Assembly (NCBI GenBank): GCA_012861695.1
Contig: JAAOOA010000006.1
Span: forward strand, 16,833,879 to 16,897,878
Reading direction: 5' to 3'
Source: Trematomus loennbergii
Lineage: Eukaryota; Chordata; Actinopteri; Perciformes; Nototheniidae
DNA: 64,000 bases
This document shows positions 1 through 14,520 of this stretch, piece after piece. How positions within the stretch are numbered: position 1 is the stretch's first letter; every line of letters starts with the position of its first letter. A program made the position numbers and the translations under genes. Below the pieces are notes generated by a model. The model saw nothing but the letters and a program-made list of their open reading frames with translations, had not been told where the DNA came from and made no database searches.

Positions 1-832
1 GAGCTTAGACGCCCAGGAGACAGAGGTAGAGTGTAGACCCCAAAATGGAAGGTTTCTTAGACAAAGCCTTCAACCCTCTATTGGAGCTGACACAGCTATA
101 AAGTACATTTAGTCCCCAGCTCATCTGCTGGAGGTGTACCAGGGGCTGTTATCATTTGTGCCAGTCATCATGCACAGTGCTCACTGCAGCAGCGTCCCAG
201 CCTCAGCCAGGAGGATTCTGAGGCCTGGCTGCCTGTAATGTCTTCATACGCTGCTCTGGGGCATTTTTAAGCCCCTTTTGCTTTCTTTCAATTTGTTTGT
301 GTTTTCTCTTCGTGCCTTGACAAAATGACAGAAAATGTTTACAGTATAATACAAGCATACAGTATACAACATTCATTATCAACTCATATAGTTGAATCAA
401 CTTCTCTCGCATAGCAAAATGAAACAAATAAACAACATTTATTTATTCTTCATACTAACGTCTTAATGCATGCAAACAATTGGGCAAGGGAGTAGAAGAT
501 GCAGTTGAGCAAAATGCAAATCTTTTTGTTTTTTTACATAAATCGTTTAAGAAAGTATACTAAGCTCTGTGTTTGGGGTTTTACTATGGTATATGGTGGG
601 ATCAAGATGGATAGAACTTGATTGCATCATGTTGCAGAGGTGCTCTTGTATTATGTCCAAGTCTTGTGTTTACAAAGGGGATTCACAAATCATGTGAACC
701 ATGTTTCCGTTTTCATAATGACGAAGAAGAGCTGATGGTGCCACATCTGTAAACCTCTGAGGTGTTACATTGACATTTCGGCAACATTTTCATGTGTCAA
801 TACTTTTATTTTTAACATTGCTTCTCTTTCAG
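1..832. other. epha6 intron (upstream part)
   Basis: AT-rich intron sequence ending in a pyrimidine tract and AG at 831-832. I see no exon or recognisable repeat here. Confidence 0.6.
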
Positions 833-3800
833 TCCCCTTCTCAGGGATAAAGTCTTATGTGGATCCAGATACATATGAAGACCCCACTCAGGCTGTCGAG
901 GAATTTGCCAAAGAGATAGAACCCTCATACATATGCATTGAGAGGGTGATTGGTGCAGGTAAAATGGATAAAAACATGTAAAAACTGTACGTACACACAT
1001 GTATACAAGCATCAACTCATACTGCAATGTACATGCATTTCCTGCTTTCATGGCAGGAACAGCACAGAGGTCCCCTGTTTGCAAGAGAAATACATAACAC
1101 CAGATAGAAGAGGTTATATAATGCAATTATGTTAATCTACGTATGTCCTAAACTCCTATTAAGGGTTACACAGGCATTTTGTAAAAATGGTTGTGAAACA
1201 GCTGTGGTAGAGTAATTGTCACATTTTACGTTGAGTAACATCTTTATTTTATGAGAAACCTCATAAAGTTTGAATTAAACATTGTACAGCCACTCTTAGA
1301 AAGCTGATTCTAAAGAAATGCATAGTATTGTAAAGGCAGTGCTGCTGACTATGGATAATAATGTTCGCTGTATCGTTACATCTAACAGATTGTCTCTGCT
1401 ATTTAGCCCATGAGTAATTATGATGGTGCCTCCCATTGATCTAGTTTCTGTAACATGGGCTCCATCTGGTGGAGGCAATGTGTCTTCCACAGATCTTTAA
1501 ATGGCAAGGCAACTGCAGGAGTCCGTACTGAATTGTGTTAACACAATTATCTGTTTTACATTTTGAAGTTTTAGACTAACAAACTGTGAATCACAATATT
1601 TATTTCACCTCCTTTCTTACAGGCAAAAACATTAAAATGTCCCAATTTGGGATCAATCATGTATCTCATCTTGAAGTCTATCTTATACTTTACAAAGAAC
1701 AGGAAATGATATGGGCAGTAGATATGCAATACATGTATTGTTTTCACAATTTCATTATGTTGCTGTGAATACTATTTTGAATCAGTCTTATTATATATGG
1801 CAGATGCACCATTGAATGCATTGTGTTGTTTTTATGACAGGTGAATTTGGAGAAGTCTGTAGTGGTCGGTTGCGCATACCTGGAAGGGTGGACATTGCTG
1901 TGGCAATAAAGACACTTAAAGGTGGCTATATAGAACAGCAGAGGAGGGACTTTCTGCGAGAGGCTTCAATAATGGGACAGTTTGACAACCCCAACATCAT
2001 CCGGCTGGAGGGAGTGGTCACTAGGAGTAAGCTGTGTTACTGTGTTTCGCATAGCATCAGCTCATTCCTCTTTAGTCTCTTTTCTTTATTTGTCACTTAA
2101 CTCCTGTCTTTTGCCTTTCCCTCAGGCAGACCAGTAATGATCGTCGTTGAGTACATGGAAAATGGATCACTTGATTCCTTCCTCCGGGTGAGAGGATAAA
2201 ATATGTTACAGATGTTTATTTTTATTTAACCAGGAGCCAAAGACTAATTGAGATTAAATCTTACCTGTAAACCTGTTCCCTAAGATAATATTTTCCAACA
2301 TACATCATATTGATCCTCTCTATCTCTCCCACAACCACTCCAGACACGTGACGGACAGTTCACAGTGCTCCAGCTGGTGGGCATGCTGCGCGGCATCGTA
2401 GTTGGCATGACCTTTCTTTCAGAAATTGGTTACATTCACAGAGACCTCGCAGCTCGCAACATCTTGGTGGATGAAAGCCTGGTGTGCAAGGTGTCTGATT
2501 TTGGTATGACCAGAGTCCTAGAAGATGACAGTGAAGCAGCCTACACTGCTACAGTGAGTGTGGATCTACAGTTACAGTTACTGCAGGATACTATAACCTC
2601 ATTACAGTTAGAAATGCTGAACACCTCATTAATACGTTTTTTCTGTGTTTTTTTTTTTTGTGTCAGGGAGGAAAGATTCCAATACGCTGGACAGCACCAG
2701 AGGCTATTGCTTATGGAAAGTTTTCCACATCTAGTGATGTATGGAGCTACGCCATTGTCATGTGGGAAGTGATGTCATATGGTGAGAGGCCCTACTGGGA
2801 GATGTCCAATCAAGATGTAAGCTGCTGACTACATTACACCATCAAAACCATTACAAATAATTTGCATTGGTCATTTGTATTTAACTCATTGATGTTTCTC
2901 TCAGGTCATTTTATCAATTGAAGAAGGCTATCGTCTGCCTGCACCAATGGACTGCCCTGTTACTCTGCACCAGTTAATGTTGCACTGCTGGCAGAAGGAG
3001 TCTAACCTGAGACCACGCTTCAACAACGTGCTCTCTTTCCTGGACAAACTCATAATTAATCCCAGTAATCTGCTGGCTCTGGTGAATGATGGGCAGAGGT
3101 TAGTATCAACATATACAAACATTTAGCAAAGGACCATACTGGTGATTTTGCAGTTTTAAATGGAAAGAGCTAAATTGATTATTCCATACATTTATTTTAA
3201 TAAAGTTACCAACTGCTGCTTTAGTTAAGCGTTGACAGCTTGAAAATACTCTGTAAATGTGATAGAGGGGTGTCAGTAGATGAGAATAATATAGTTTAAC
3301 ATGGGGAATATATGTAAAAGCTGCAATATTAACTGTGATTAAAGGCTCATATTATGCTAATTTCTGCAAGTTCATTTTGATACCACACCTCAGACAATAA
3401 CCTTGACCCTTTTTTAAGGCAGCTTAAGAAATGTGTCTGAAAATGATTTGTAATAATGTTGTTGAAAACCACTGGCATGGCAATTTGAAAAAAATATTTA
3501 GATCAACAATATGTTAACTTGTATTTCCAACTTTCTATTTGTCTCCATAGTTACCCTGACTCCCCAGAAGACATGCCAGACTACCCTCTTTTCATCTCTA
3601 TTGGCGACTGGCTTGACTCCATCAAAATGAGCCAGTATAAGAACAACTTCCTTGCAGCAGGATACAAACACTGGATTCCATTTCAACCATGAGTATAGAG
3701 TGAGTGAAGCCACATTTTACAGTGCAGCTACAGTATCAAAAAGCCCACTAAAAGGAAACAAGCATCAAAGGAACAGAAAAAGGGTGGAACTGTAATAACA

Positions 3801-4090
3801 TTGATATCACTTTTAACCATCAGCAAGAAATGTTCTGTACAGTATGTATATGTAACTATATAACTGCTAGTGTAACAATACAGTATGTTGTCCTTCCTTT
3901 CTAAATGTATTTTTTGTTCATATTATAATAATGTGCTTGTTTCAGGTTTAATACAAAACTTCTTCTCCTCTACAGGGACATTAGACGTATCGGGATCTGC
4001 TTAATTGGCCACCAGAGGAGAATCATAAGCAGCATACAGTCTCTTCGCCTGCAGCTTCACCACATCCAACAGAGCGGCTTTCAAGTGTGA
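833..4090 (+). CDS. epha6: Ephrin type-A receptor 6, 3' half (kinase, SAM, PDZ ligand); 5' part outside window
   Basis: Receptor tyrosine kinase that binds ephrins in axon guidance; only the cytoplasmic part is here. Exons: 833-958, 1841-2026, 2126-2187, 2344-2553, 2667-2816, 2905-3098, 3551-3699, 3976-4090. The juxtamembrane segment has the [10 protein letters not shown] signature. The kinase shows the glycine loop GAGEFGEV across the first intron, [21 protein letters not shown] and DVWSY. The SAM domain starts at [16 protein letters not shown], and the protein ends GFQV, an Eph-type PDZ ligand. [21 protein letters not shown] and [19 protein letters not shown] fit EPHA6 better than EPHA3/4/5/7. 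Two oddities are visible. The activation loop begins DFGM where Eph kinases usually have DFGL. Exon 3551-3699 is one base short of the frame needed to enter the last exon, so as written it stops at 3690-3692 inside the SAM domain. All other junction phases agree. Confidence 0.93.
959..1840. other. epha6 intron with a CTCF-like core
   Basis: The intron lies between the two halves of the glycine loop. Read on the minus strand, 1461-1476 gives CCACCAGATGGAG, a weak match to the CTCF core. The rest is unremarkable AT-rich sequence. Confidence 0.4.
2212..2264. repeat. Short teleost interspersed-repeat fragment in epha6 intron
   Basis: TTTATTTAACCAGGAGCCA followed by an ATTGAGATTAAA stretch resembles the very common teleost repeat tail 'TTTATTTAACCAGG...ATTGAGAT'. 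Family assignment is from memory. Confidence 0.45.
3099..3550. other. epha6 intron
   Basis: AT-rich intron between the last kinase exon (donor at 3099) and the SAM exon (acceptor ending 3550). Nothing else is recognised. Confidence 0.6.
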
Positions 4091-4790
4091 GACCCTCGCA
4101 CAAACACAGACTGTGTGTCTGACACACCGAGCCGGAAACAAGACCGACTTCCTTGGCATCGTCATGTAACTAATTGCACAAACACCAGACTATAAGGTGT
4201 AGCAGGTAACACTCGCTGCTGTGGGAGTGCTCCGCTGCTAGACACACATATGGTCTAGTTAATTCACTCATCATCGTTTGGACCACCATCAATAGAGCCT
4301 CCACAACAACCAACCTCTGTCACCGTCGGCCAAATGCGGTCTCTATTAGCTCAGCAACCACTAGCATTCACTTGAATGTAGGACTTATTTTCTCTATTGT
4401 CCGTTCAAGTGTTCACCAATACCTCTTCTCTTTCCAAGTGACAATCCAATGGTTTCTATTGACTTTGATTGGTCTCAAGACAGTTACCTCATGACCAGAT
4501 GTGGATAGGATAGAAGGTACGGTAACAATGGTACAGTATGCGATTTTAGTGACAAAGATTCAAGCTGGTTACTGAAACAATTCGTCAGGAATAAAGATCA
4601 ACAGAATAGTAAATACAATCATGTTTTTTGAGCTTAAGACCGCTGAATGTCAAAAGATTTTATAGAGATGTATATACGTTCTATCCTCATGATAATGCAG
4701 TATGTCTTGTACAAAAAGTCTTGTGAAAGTTGTATGTTTTATTCAGTATGGTTGTTCCTTAATAAACAATCCTATTTTAATACTTTGTTT
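4091..4790 (+). other. epha6 3' untranslated region
   Basis: Non-coding sequence after the TGA at 4088-4090. A canonical AATAAA poly(A) signal at 4761-4766 gives a plausible transcript end near 4.78 kb. Confidence 0.55.
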
Positions 4791-5350
4791 TCTCTCAGAC
4801 TCTAACCACACAAGGCTCAAATCTCACACACACACACGCACACGTATCCATGGAAGCATGCTCTCTCTCTCAAACACACATGCAATATAACTGTCCTCTT
4901 AATTGTCACTCAGGAGATTGACACTTTTCTGGACATGCAGAACTGTCAGGTGAATTTGTGGAACAGGTGCTTACAGTATGGTAGGTTAGATGACATAAGA
5001 TGTCATTTTTGACAAATTTGAACAATATTCAATTGTTCAACCTGTCCATATTTTACTATAATTGTCCTTTGGAGTTTACATAAATTAAAATACAAATGCG
5101 AGATAAAGCAAACACTGCTTAATGAAATACTCACAAAATTGGTAAATTAAACAAGAACATGTGAATAAATAGAAGCTGACTGCATTTGATATATGGCAGG
5201 GCTTCAGTTTTATTTTTGCTCGACATACACTTGGGCTGTAGTTTGTGTTTTTTGTATTTGTGTTTCAGTTTTCTCCATTATTTCTGTCTTTCTTACTTTG
5301 TTGTTTCATTCCCTTTACTACAGCAGCAGGTGGGAGGAAGCCTTGTTTGG

Positions 5351-5366
5351 CCGGCAGGGGGCAGGC
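5351..5366 (+). promoter_or_regulatory. CTCF-like site between epha6 and arl6
   Basis: CCGGCAGGGGGCAGGC closely matches the CTCF core as I remember it (CC..CAGGGGGC). It lies in the short intergenic space just upstream of the arl6 leader, where an insulator would be sensible. This is motif evidence only. Confidence 0.45.
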
Positions 5367-5589
5367 TTAAATCAGCAGGTCAGCTGGTCTCCCAGCAACA
5401 CGGTGTAAATAACTTGTTGATTCCCTGTGGGCTGCTGGAGAGCATGAAAGAGCTGAGGAGAAATGAATGAAACACTGATTTGACCCTGGTCATTTAATGA
5501 GCTAGATTAAGGGACGGTAAGGTGCATCCTGGAAGCAAGACCCCGAGGCAAAAGTACAGGTACAAATCCAGTTTTACAATACCCTTTTG

Positions 5590-5950
5590 GAGAGGATAAT
5601 ATAAGCTAACGTTAGCTATCACGTTAGCGTTTACTGTAGCGCTATAGCGTACGATAGTTTATATATTCAGTTTACTACACACTGTCTTATGTTGTCTTGT
5701 AGAATTAGCGATACAAATTGTTCTGGATGATTTACCTGAGGTTTTAGTAGTTCATGCCCATGTTAACATAGCAAGCTGAAGTAATAACCTAGCGGCTAGA
5801 CGATAGCTGAGGCTAGCTAGCAACAGTAATAACGAGATTAACCACACAGCTGTTAGTGAACGTTAATGACGTTAGCACCTGGTAAGAGCCTTCTAAGCAC
5901 GTTAGGCTAAGCTAACGGTTAGCTAATAAAGGCAACGAGATAATGCGTTT
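5590..5950. promoter_or_regulatory. GTTAGC/GCTAAC-rich presumptive arl6 promoter and first intron
   Basis: This 350-bp stretch is crowded with copies of GTTAGC and its complement GCTAAC, including CTAACGTTAGC near 5607 and GCTAACGGTTAGC near 5910, and is richer in CpG than its surroundings. It follows a likely untranslated exon ending at a GT donor near 5560 and precedes the first coding exon of arl6. A leader/first-intron role is inferred from position. Confidence 0.4.
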
Positions 5951-6730
5951 CTTTCTGAAATGCCCAGTTATAAACACGAAAGCCTTCTGTTATCGCTAAC
6001 ATTAAATCAGGTGAAATGTCTTGTAAGGAGTTGGATGTATTTGCTAATTAACCATGTTTAATGTTCTCAAGGAAAACGTTACTCGGTTAGCTTTAGACAG
6101 TTTAACTATGCAATGGGAAGGGAAATGCGGTTCAAACCAAAACCACATTCAAAGGAGCAAAACCAAATTGGAGGATAACATTACGCCAATTAAGTAATTG
6201 TAAATGAGTAAAATCAAACATCACCTTTTATTTTGTTATGAGGCTGCATGTAACTATTCCTCAGGAAGATCCACTGAGGAGATTCCTCTCCCAAGATGGA
6301 CAGAAGTGCAATAAATGTCGAGTATGCAGAACAGACCAACATAATAACAGCATATGTTGTACAATCCATGTCACAAAATGTGAATTAGAACATGTGAAAA
6401 AGATGGATCCAGAAGGTTGTCAAGCAGCTTCTAGATGTGGCCAGCATCAGATCTTGAGCCACATAACCTCCAAAATGTAAGCTGGAAAGAAGACAGGCTA
6501 CTCAAACACAAAAAAAGCACACAAACATACAGGAAGATATCAAATATAGTTCACAAATAGGAGGTCAGCAGCGCCGAATAAATAGCAGTGTAGAAATGCA
6601 AAACTGTCACTCTGTAGTAGCTGCTTCAATAGAGGTGCTAATGTAGACCTGTGAAACAACTGAACTGCAATATGTGTATAAGCCAGTGTTACCATTTCTT
6701 TTAAGATAATGTATGGCCTGTTTCTTGTAG

Positions 6731-9705
<2,975 letters not shown>

Positions 9706-12540
9706 AGATGGATGTGCTGGAAGAAGCAGCATTCATCCAAGTCTTATGTGAAGATTGGTTGAATCTGTTTTCAGAGGTACCATGGGACAGTGATGTTTTT
9801 AATTTGGTATTTAGATGGTCAAATAAAATCATTACATGATTCTTCTGCTACTAGTAATGAAAGTACAAATGATACCACTGATAATGCCAAGTCAATGAGA
9901 AACATAGAAATTGGAAACTTTAACACATTTCTTTGCAACTTGTTTTCTTTTCAGCGTTTTGAGTTCAAGCTAATAATGTGTTTATTAGCTTTAACTCTCT
10001 TTCTAAAGGGGGAGTTACATTTAAACAAAAACATCTATTTATATTATCCCTTCCACTCTTAATATTGTTGTGTACCAGACCCAGAGGGAACATGATGAGC
10101 AACAACACATTATTTTGATTGGTGCTGTCTTTATTTTAGGGAGCATGGATACCTGGAAGGTTTGTAAAAAAGACATGGTTGGGTGTGTCATTTTGTATGT
10201 GTTAGCCCCTTAACTCTCCCATGTGTTCCACAAATGATATGTGCCAGATTCCTGGAGGAGAAAGCACATGTTTTACAGCTGGTTGATTCAGATTCACACC
10301 ACATTATACCATTTGTGTGCTTCTCCACTGGCAAAAAAAACAATATTAGATATTTGTGGCCTGATGTGCTACAATCATATTAATTTCCACACAGCAGGGA
10401 ATACATGCTCAGATTGAATGTCCACTAATTGAAATCAGGTGGCAGTCTCTGCCTGTCTCAAGCCTTGCATGCATCAGATATAAAAAACGTTTAGCAGTGA
10501 CGTTAAGTACGTGCAATCTTTGTGTATGGGCTATTACATACAAATAACGTATAAACTGATACAACTATTGTTATGAAGTGAATGTAAAGTGAATTAGTTT
10601 GCTTAAAAATCAGAACTTGTCTTCACAAAGTTATTTCAACCAGTGTTATTTTTTTACTTTGCCTTACTCTGTTGCCCAAGTAAAAACCTAATAATATAAT
10701 TTACTCATTCTACTCCAGTGATTCAAAGGCACACCACTAGAACAAGGAAAACCATCTGCTCAGTCGGCACACAGTTTTTAATGCAATCCTTTGATCATCT
10801 GCTTTAGTCTCTGACTGAAAGCTTGCATTAAAAACAATTGCTGTACAGATCAGAGTGTGTGTTTGCTTTTAGCTTTTGTGCATCACCTCATCTGAACTTA
10901 ATAGAAAGGAAGGGGTGTTACTGTTTCTGAGTAATGTCAGGGCAAAGAGTATCAACTGACCAACATGTACATTCAAATATTTTAAATAATAGTGTTTTAT
11001 ATAATATACATACGCAGCTTTATCATGTTCTTTAATTTCTCTTCTGCAGAACTATTTTAATAACCACTATGTAGTCAGAAAATATCAGCTTGATATCACC
11101 CATGGGTGTAGACACTGTAAAATGTACGACAAGAATGCATGGGGTGGATAGGATGAAAAAACGATTCCTTTACGTTTTGTTTTTGTTTAGTTATTTAAGT
11201 CGTGAGTGAATGAAAAGAAAAATCATGCTTAGTCGGGGCCACCAACAGATCTACCAATCCTTCATATCAAGTACTTTATTTTAGTTTGAAGACAAGAAAC
11301 ACAAGCTGGAAAGTGTAGTTTTGTTGCTTTTTGAAATATATAACTGTATTGGGTTTATTTTGCAAGTAGACATAACCAATGGAAATGGATCTTCCTGTTA
11401 CTTTAAGCCCACTCCTATCAGTGTCTTCGTGTAGACCACTGAGGGACGCCCAAGTCCAAGATATTTAAATTGTGCTTGTAGGTGCTTTAAGGTCACCACA
11501 TTGATTTTGTAATATATTGTCTATTTCTAACTAAGACATTTCAGAGTGAAGATTTACTTTCCAGGTTCATATCCTTAGACACCATATGTTATCCATAACA
11601 AGGAGAGGAGTCCTGTGAGACCATGTTTCATATTCTCCTGACATCTAATTCAAAACGAAGACCTTGTGAGCACTAGTTCACTTTAGCATCAGATATGTTA
11701 TAGATTGTTACTAAATTAGCTTTGTTGTTGATAACATTGTACGTGTTTATTTTTAAGAATAAATACTGTGTAAAATGAATATTGGTTCATGATTTGGAAA
11801 CATGACTCATGCTATCTTCTCGTGCTTTCTGTCTCTCATTCTATGTACCTCTCTCACGAACATCTCGAGCGTGCCAGCAACAGCTGCTCATTAAACATTG
11901 AGTCCTCAGCCCTGTAGAATGTATTTGGTTAAACATAAACATTTGTCGGTTGTACAAGTTGATTACATTTTTTATTATTTGTAGTGACACATTGTGTTAA
12001 TCCGTTAAAATAAAGAAGGAACCGTGTAGTTAGCATCATCAAGCCTCAAACAAGTAGATACTCAGCCTCAGTGTTTGGTTTGAGAAAGTGTCAAGTTCAT
12101 GTGGCAGCCATCTGTCAAACATGCAGTTAGAAAGCTGTCCAGCTGTCTTCCGGATGTTTTAGATTTTGGCATCAGTATCAGACTGAATCAGATGTCCAAC
12201 TTAATCACAGTCAAGTTAACAGTATTGCGATTGCTTAACTTTATTTGTGGCAAACTGATCAAAGATTGAATTAGAAGTTATATGGCCCATAGTGTTATTA
12301 ATAGAAAAAACTTCAGAAATAAAAAATGTATTAGAAAATGAAATGACCCACAAATGAACGATTACAATGTGAAATGAATGAATATTTATCAAAAAATAAT
12401 TAGCGTATATTTCACATCTCACAAGACTTCACGATGCAGTCCTATCAACCGATACAATTAAGCACAATTTAAATGATGTCCAACAATGTAAACCTTCAAA
12501 TACAGAATATATTGGCCTCTGTCCTTGGTGCTCAAACGGG
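9706..12540. other. arl6 3' UTR and arl6-slc5a7 intergenic region
   Basis: AATAAA at 9822-9827, just past the stop, is the nearest poly(A) signal. Further AATAAA motifs occur at 11758 and near 12010. Apart from an inverted repeat at 10774-10835, I see no gene in this AT-rich stretch. Confidence 0.5.
10774..10835. repeat. 13-bp inverted repeat (possible hairpin)
   Basis: GTTTTTAATGCAA at 10774-10786 is the exact reverse complement of TTGCATTAAAAAC at 10823-10835, with 36 bases between. A further CTTT/AAAG pairing extends the stem after a small mismatch. Confidence 0.6.
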
Positions 12541-12547
12541 TTTGTTG

Positions 12548-12563
12548 CCACAAGGGGGCGCTG
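12548..12563 (+). promoter_or_regulatory. CTCF-like site between arl6 and slc5a7
   Basis: CCACAAGGGGGCGCTG differs by one base from the strong CTCF core CCACCAGGGGGCGCTG as I remember it. It is intergenic and about 1 kb upstream of the slc5a7 leader. Motif evidence only. Confidence 0.5.
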
Positions 12564-12663
12564 TGTGTTTCTACAGGTCAAAAAATAACCTCGTCAGTCT
12601 TTCCCTTTATGAGCTGAGACCTCAGACCTCTTTAGCAAAGAACTACTCCTTTACACCGTCCTC

Positions 12664-12764
<101 letters not shown>

Positions 12765-12869
12765 AGCTTCTCTTTTAAAGTCAGACTGTATCATTAAATC
12801 TCTCCTGCAGCTCTTCAGGATCCATCCTAATTGGATGTCTGTCAGTTTTAACAAGAGTAGCCGAGATTA

Positions 12870-13270
12870 AACGATTTAAGGCAGAGGCAGCCATTAAGTA
12901 GACGCAGTTGCTTGATATATCCAGAAGAGAAAGTGGCAGGCATACATACCCAAATGGTTTCTAATTGCTCAAAGATGGGGAGCATTTCAGTCAAATAATT
13001 ATTCCACTTTGGGCCCAAGTTTCGAGGTTAACAAGCCTGGGTGAGATCGAATTCTTGATGAGCGTTAAATTAAAGCACCTTTTTGCGTTCGTCATTCGCA
13101 CCAATACTCTGCTCCTGTTGAGCAAACTTAATTGCGGTTGTAAGGTAAAATGCCAGCTGTATAGATGGTGACAGCTGATAAAAGGCCACATGAAGTATGG
13201 CTGCGCAATTAGGGCCGTTACGCGTCCGGTCTGGAGGAACAGGAGCCACTGGAAGCATATACTTCAAGCA
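12870..13270. promoter_or_regulatory. Complex non-coding block upstream of slc5a7, possible enhancer
   Basis: The sequence has mixed composition with several TAAT and TTAAT cores (for example around 13065-13135) and lacks the low complexity of its flanks. It sits 250-650 bp upstream of the presumed slc5a7 promoter. A regulatory role is a guess from composition and position. Confidence 0.25.
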
Positions 13271-13510
13271 CAAAGTAGTACAATAAAGATAATAAAATAA
13301 AACGGTGATAATAAAATACATATTAAGCTATTAAGAGGTACAAAAATAGTAATACAAAAAACAAACAACAATCCACATTGAGTGAAGGAATCTCTCCCAC
13401 GTCCTCAGCCAGTAGCCTACACTCTGACGTGTTTCCATGCAAGGTGCTTAATAAGAACGACGTTTGGTTCCTCTGACGTGTGTATCAGCCCGCTGACGGC
13501 ACATGCCCCC

Positions 13511-13669
13511 TTATAAGCCTCGTAAGTCACCCGGAGACCTCCACCAACGTTTCATTTCACTGTTCCTCGCGGTGCAAAGGGGGAAACAAGGCTCTTAAAA
13601 ACATCCAACTGTTCTGCTCTCTTTTTCCATACTCAGGTGCCCCAGCACATGACTTTAGAAATACTTAAG
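13511..13669 (+). promoter_or_regulatory. slc5a7: Presumptive slc5a7 core promoter and untranslated first exon
   Basis: A TATA-like TTATAAG at 13511-13517 is followed by about 130 bp ending at a consensus donor, AAG|GTAAGT, at 13669/13670. The next acceptor, TGTGGCAG at 14475, lies just upstream of the slc5a7 start codon, so this reads naturally as a non-coding first exon. The transcription start itself cannot be seen. Confidence 0.4.
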
Positions 13670-14484
13670 GTAAGTTCTGCATGTGTTTTCTAAGCTTTGG
13701 TAAGCTGTTTGACTGCGTTTATCATATTTTAGAGTATGATATATTTTTATTTGAGCAGGACCAAAGTGCAGATCTTCATGTTGAGGGTCATTATCCACAA
13801 TATCATTTGGATAAGGCTGTTTTGAACCAAGGGTGTTTATATCTTAGTCGTGAATGCTGTGCGTAATTGGAATTTTACGCGCAAGTGTCCGGATAGAAGG
13901 ACAAACAACGAAAAGAGAAAAAGGGTTTGATCAAAATGCGCAGCTAGAAGACAAACTGCGATTATTTTCAAAAATGTTCACATATTTGTTTGATTATTTT
14001 CTTAAAAATGTATATAACATTTAGGCATAATTTTGTGTGAATTAAAGGGAATGTATTTTAACTTCATTTTTCTTTGTTTGAAGGAATATAAATAGATTAA
14101 TAGAGCCGCCAGGTTGTTTTTTTTATACATTTTCACGTTACTTTTCTGAAAATGAAGAGTGAGATTCGACGCAAATAACCTGTTCTGAGTTTGGAGAGAC
14201 ATGCTTATATAGCTTTCATGACCAATCGACCGCATTGAGTCCATTAAATCAGCTGATTAAACATTTGTGGTGGCTATTTTTATTACAGCATTCCCGTTCA
14301 ACAAGTCAATGCAGTTTTGAACATCTGATCCAACTACAACCAGCTGAAAATCTAAAATGTATCTTTATATTAAACGAACCGAAAACTCAAAATGGTGCAG
14401 AAGCTTAATCCCAATTTATTGTTCTTTTTTATTATTATTTTACTTACATATGATACTTTTGTATCCGTGTGGCAGCAGGTCTCC

Positions 14485-14502
14485 ATGCCCTCCCGTTCCT
14501 AG
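14485..14502 (+). other. Five-codon upstream ORF in the slc5a7 leader
   Basis: ATG CCC TCC CGT TCC TAG ends 18 bases before the slc5a7 start codon at 14521. If the second exon starts at the acceptor at 14475 this uORF is in the mature leader and could lower translation. Confidence 0.5.
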
Positions 14503-14520
14503 CGGCATACCGGTGCGACA

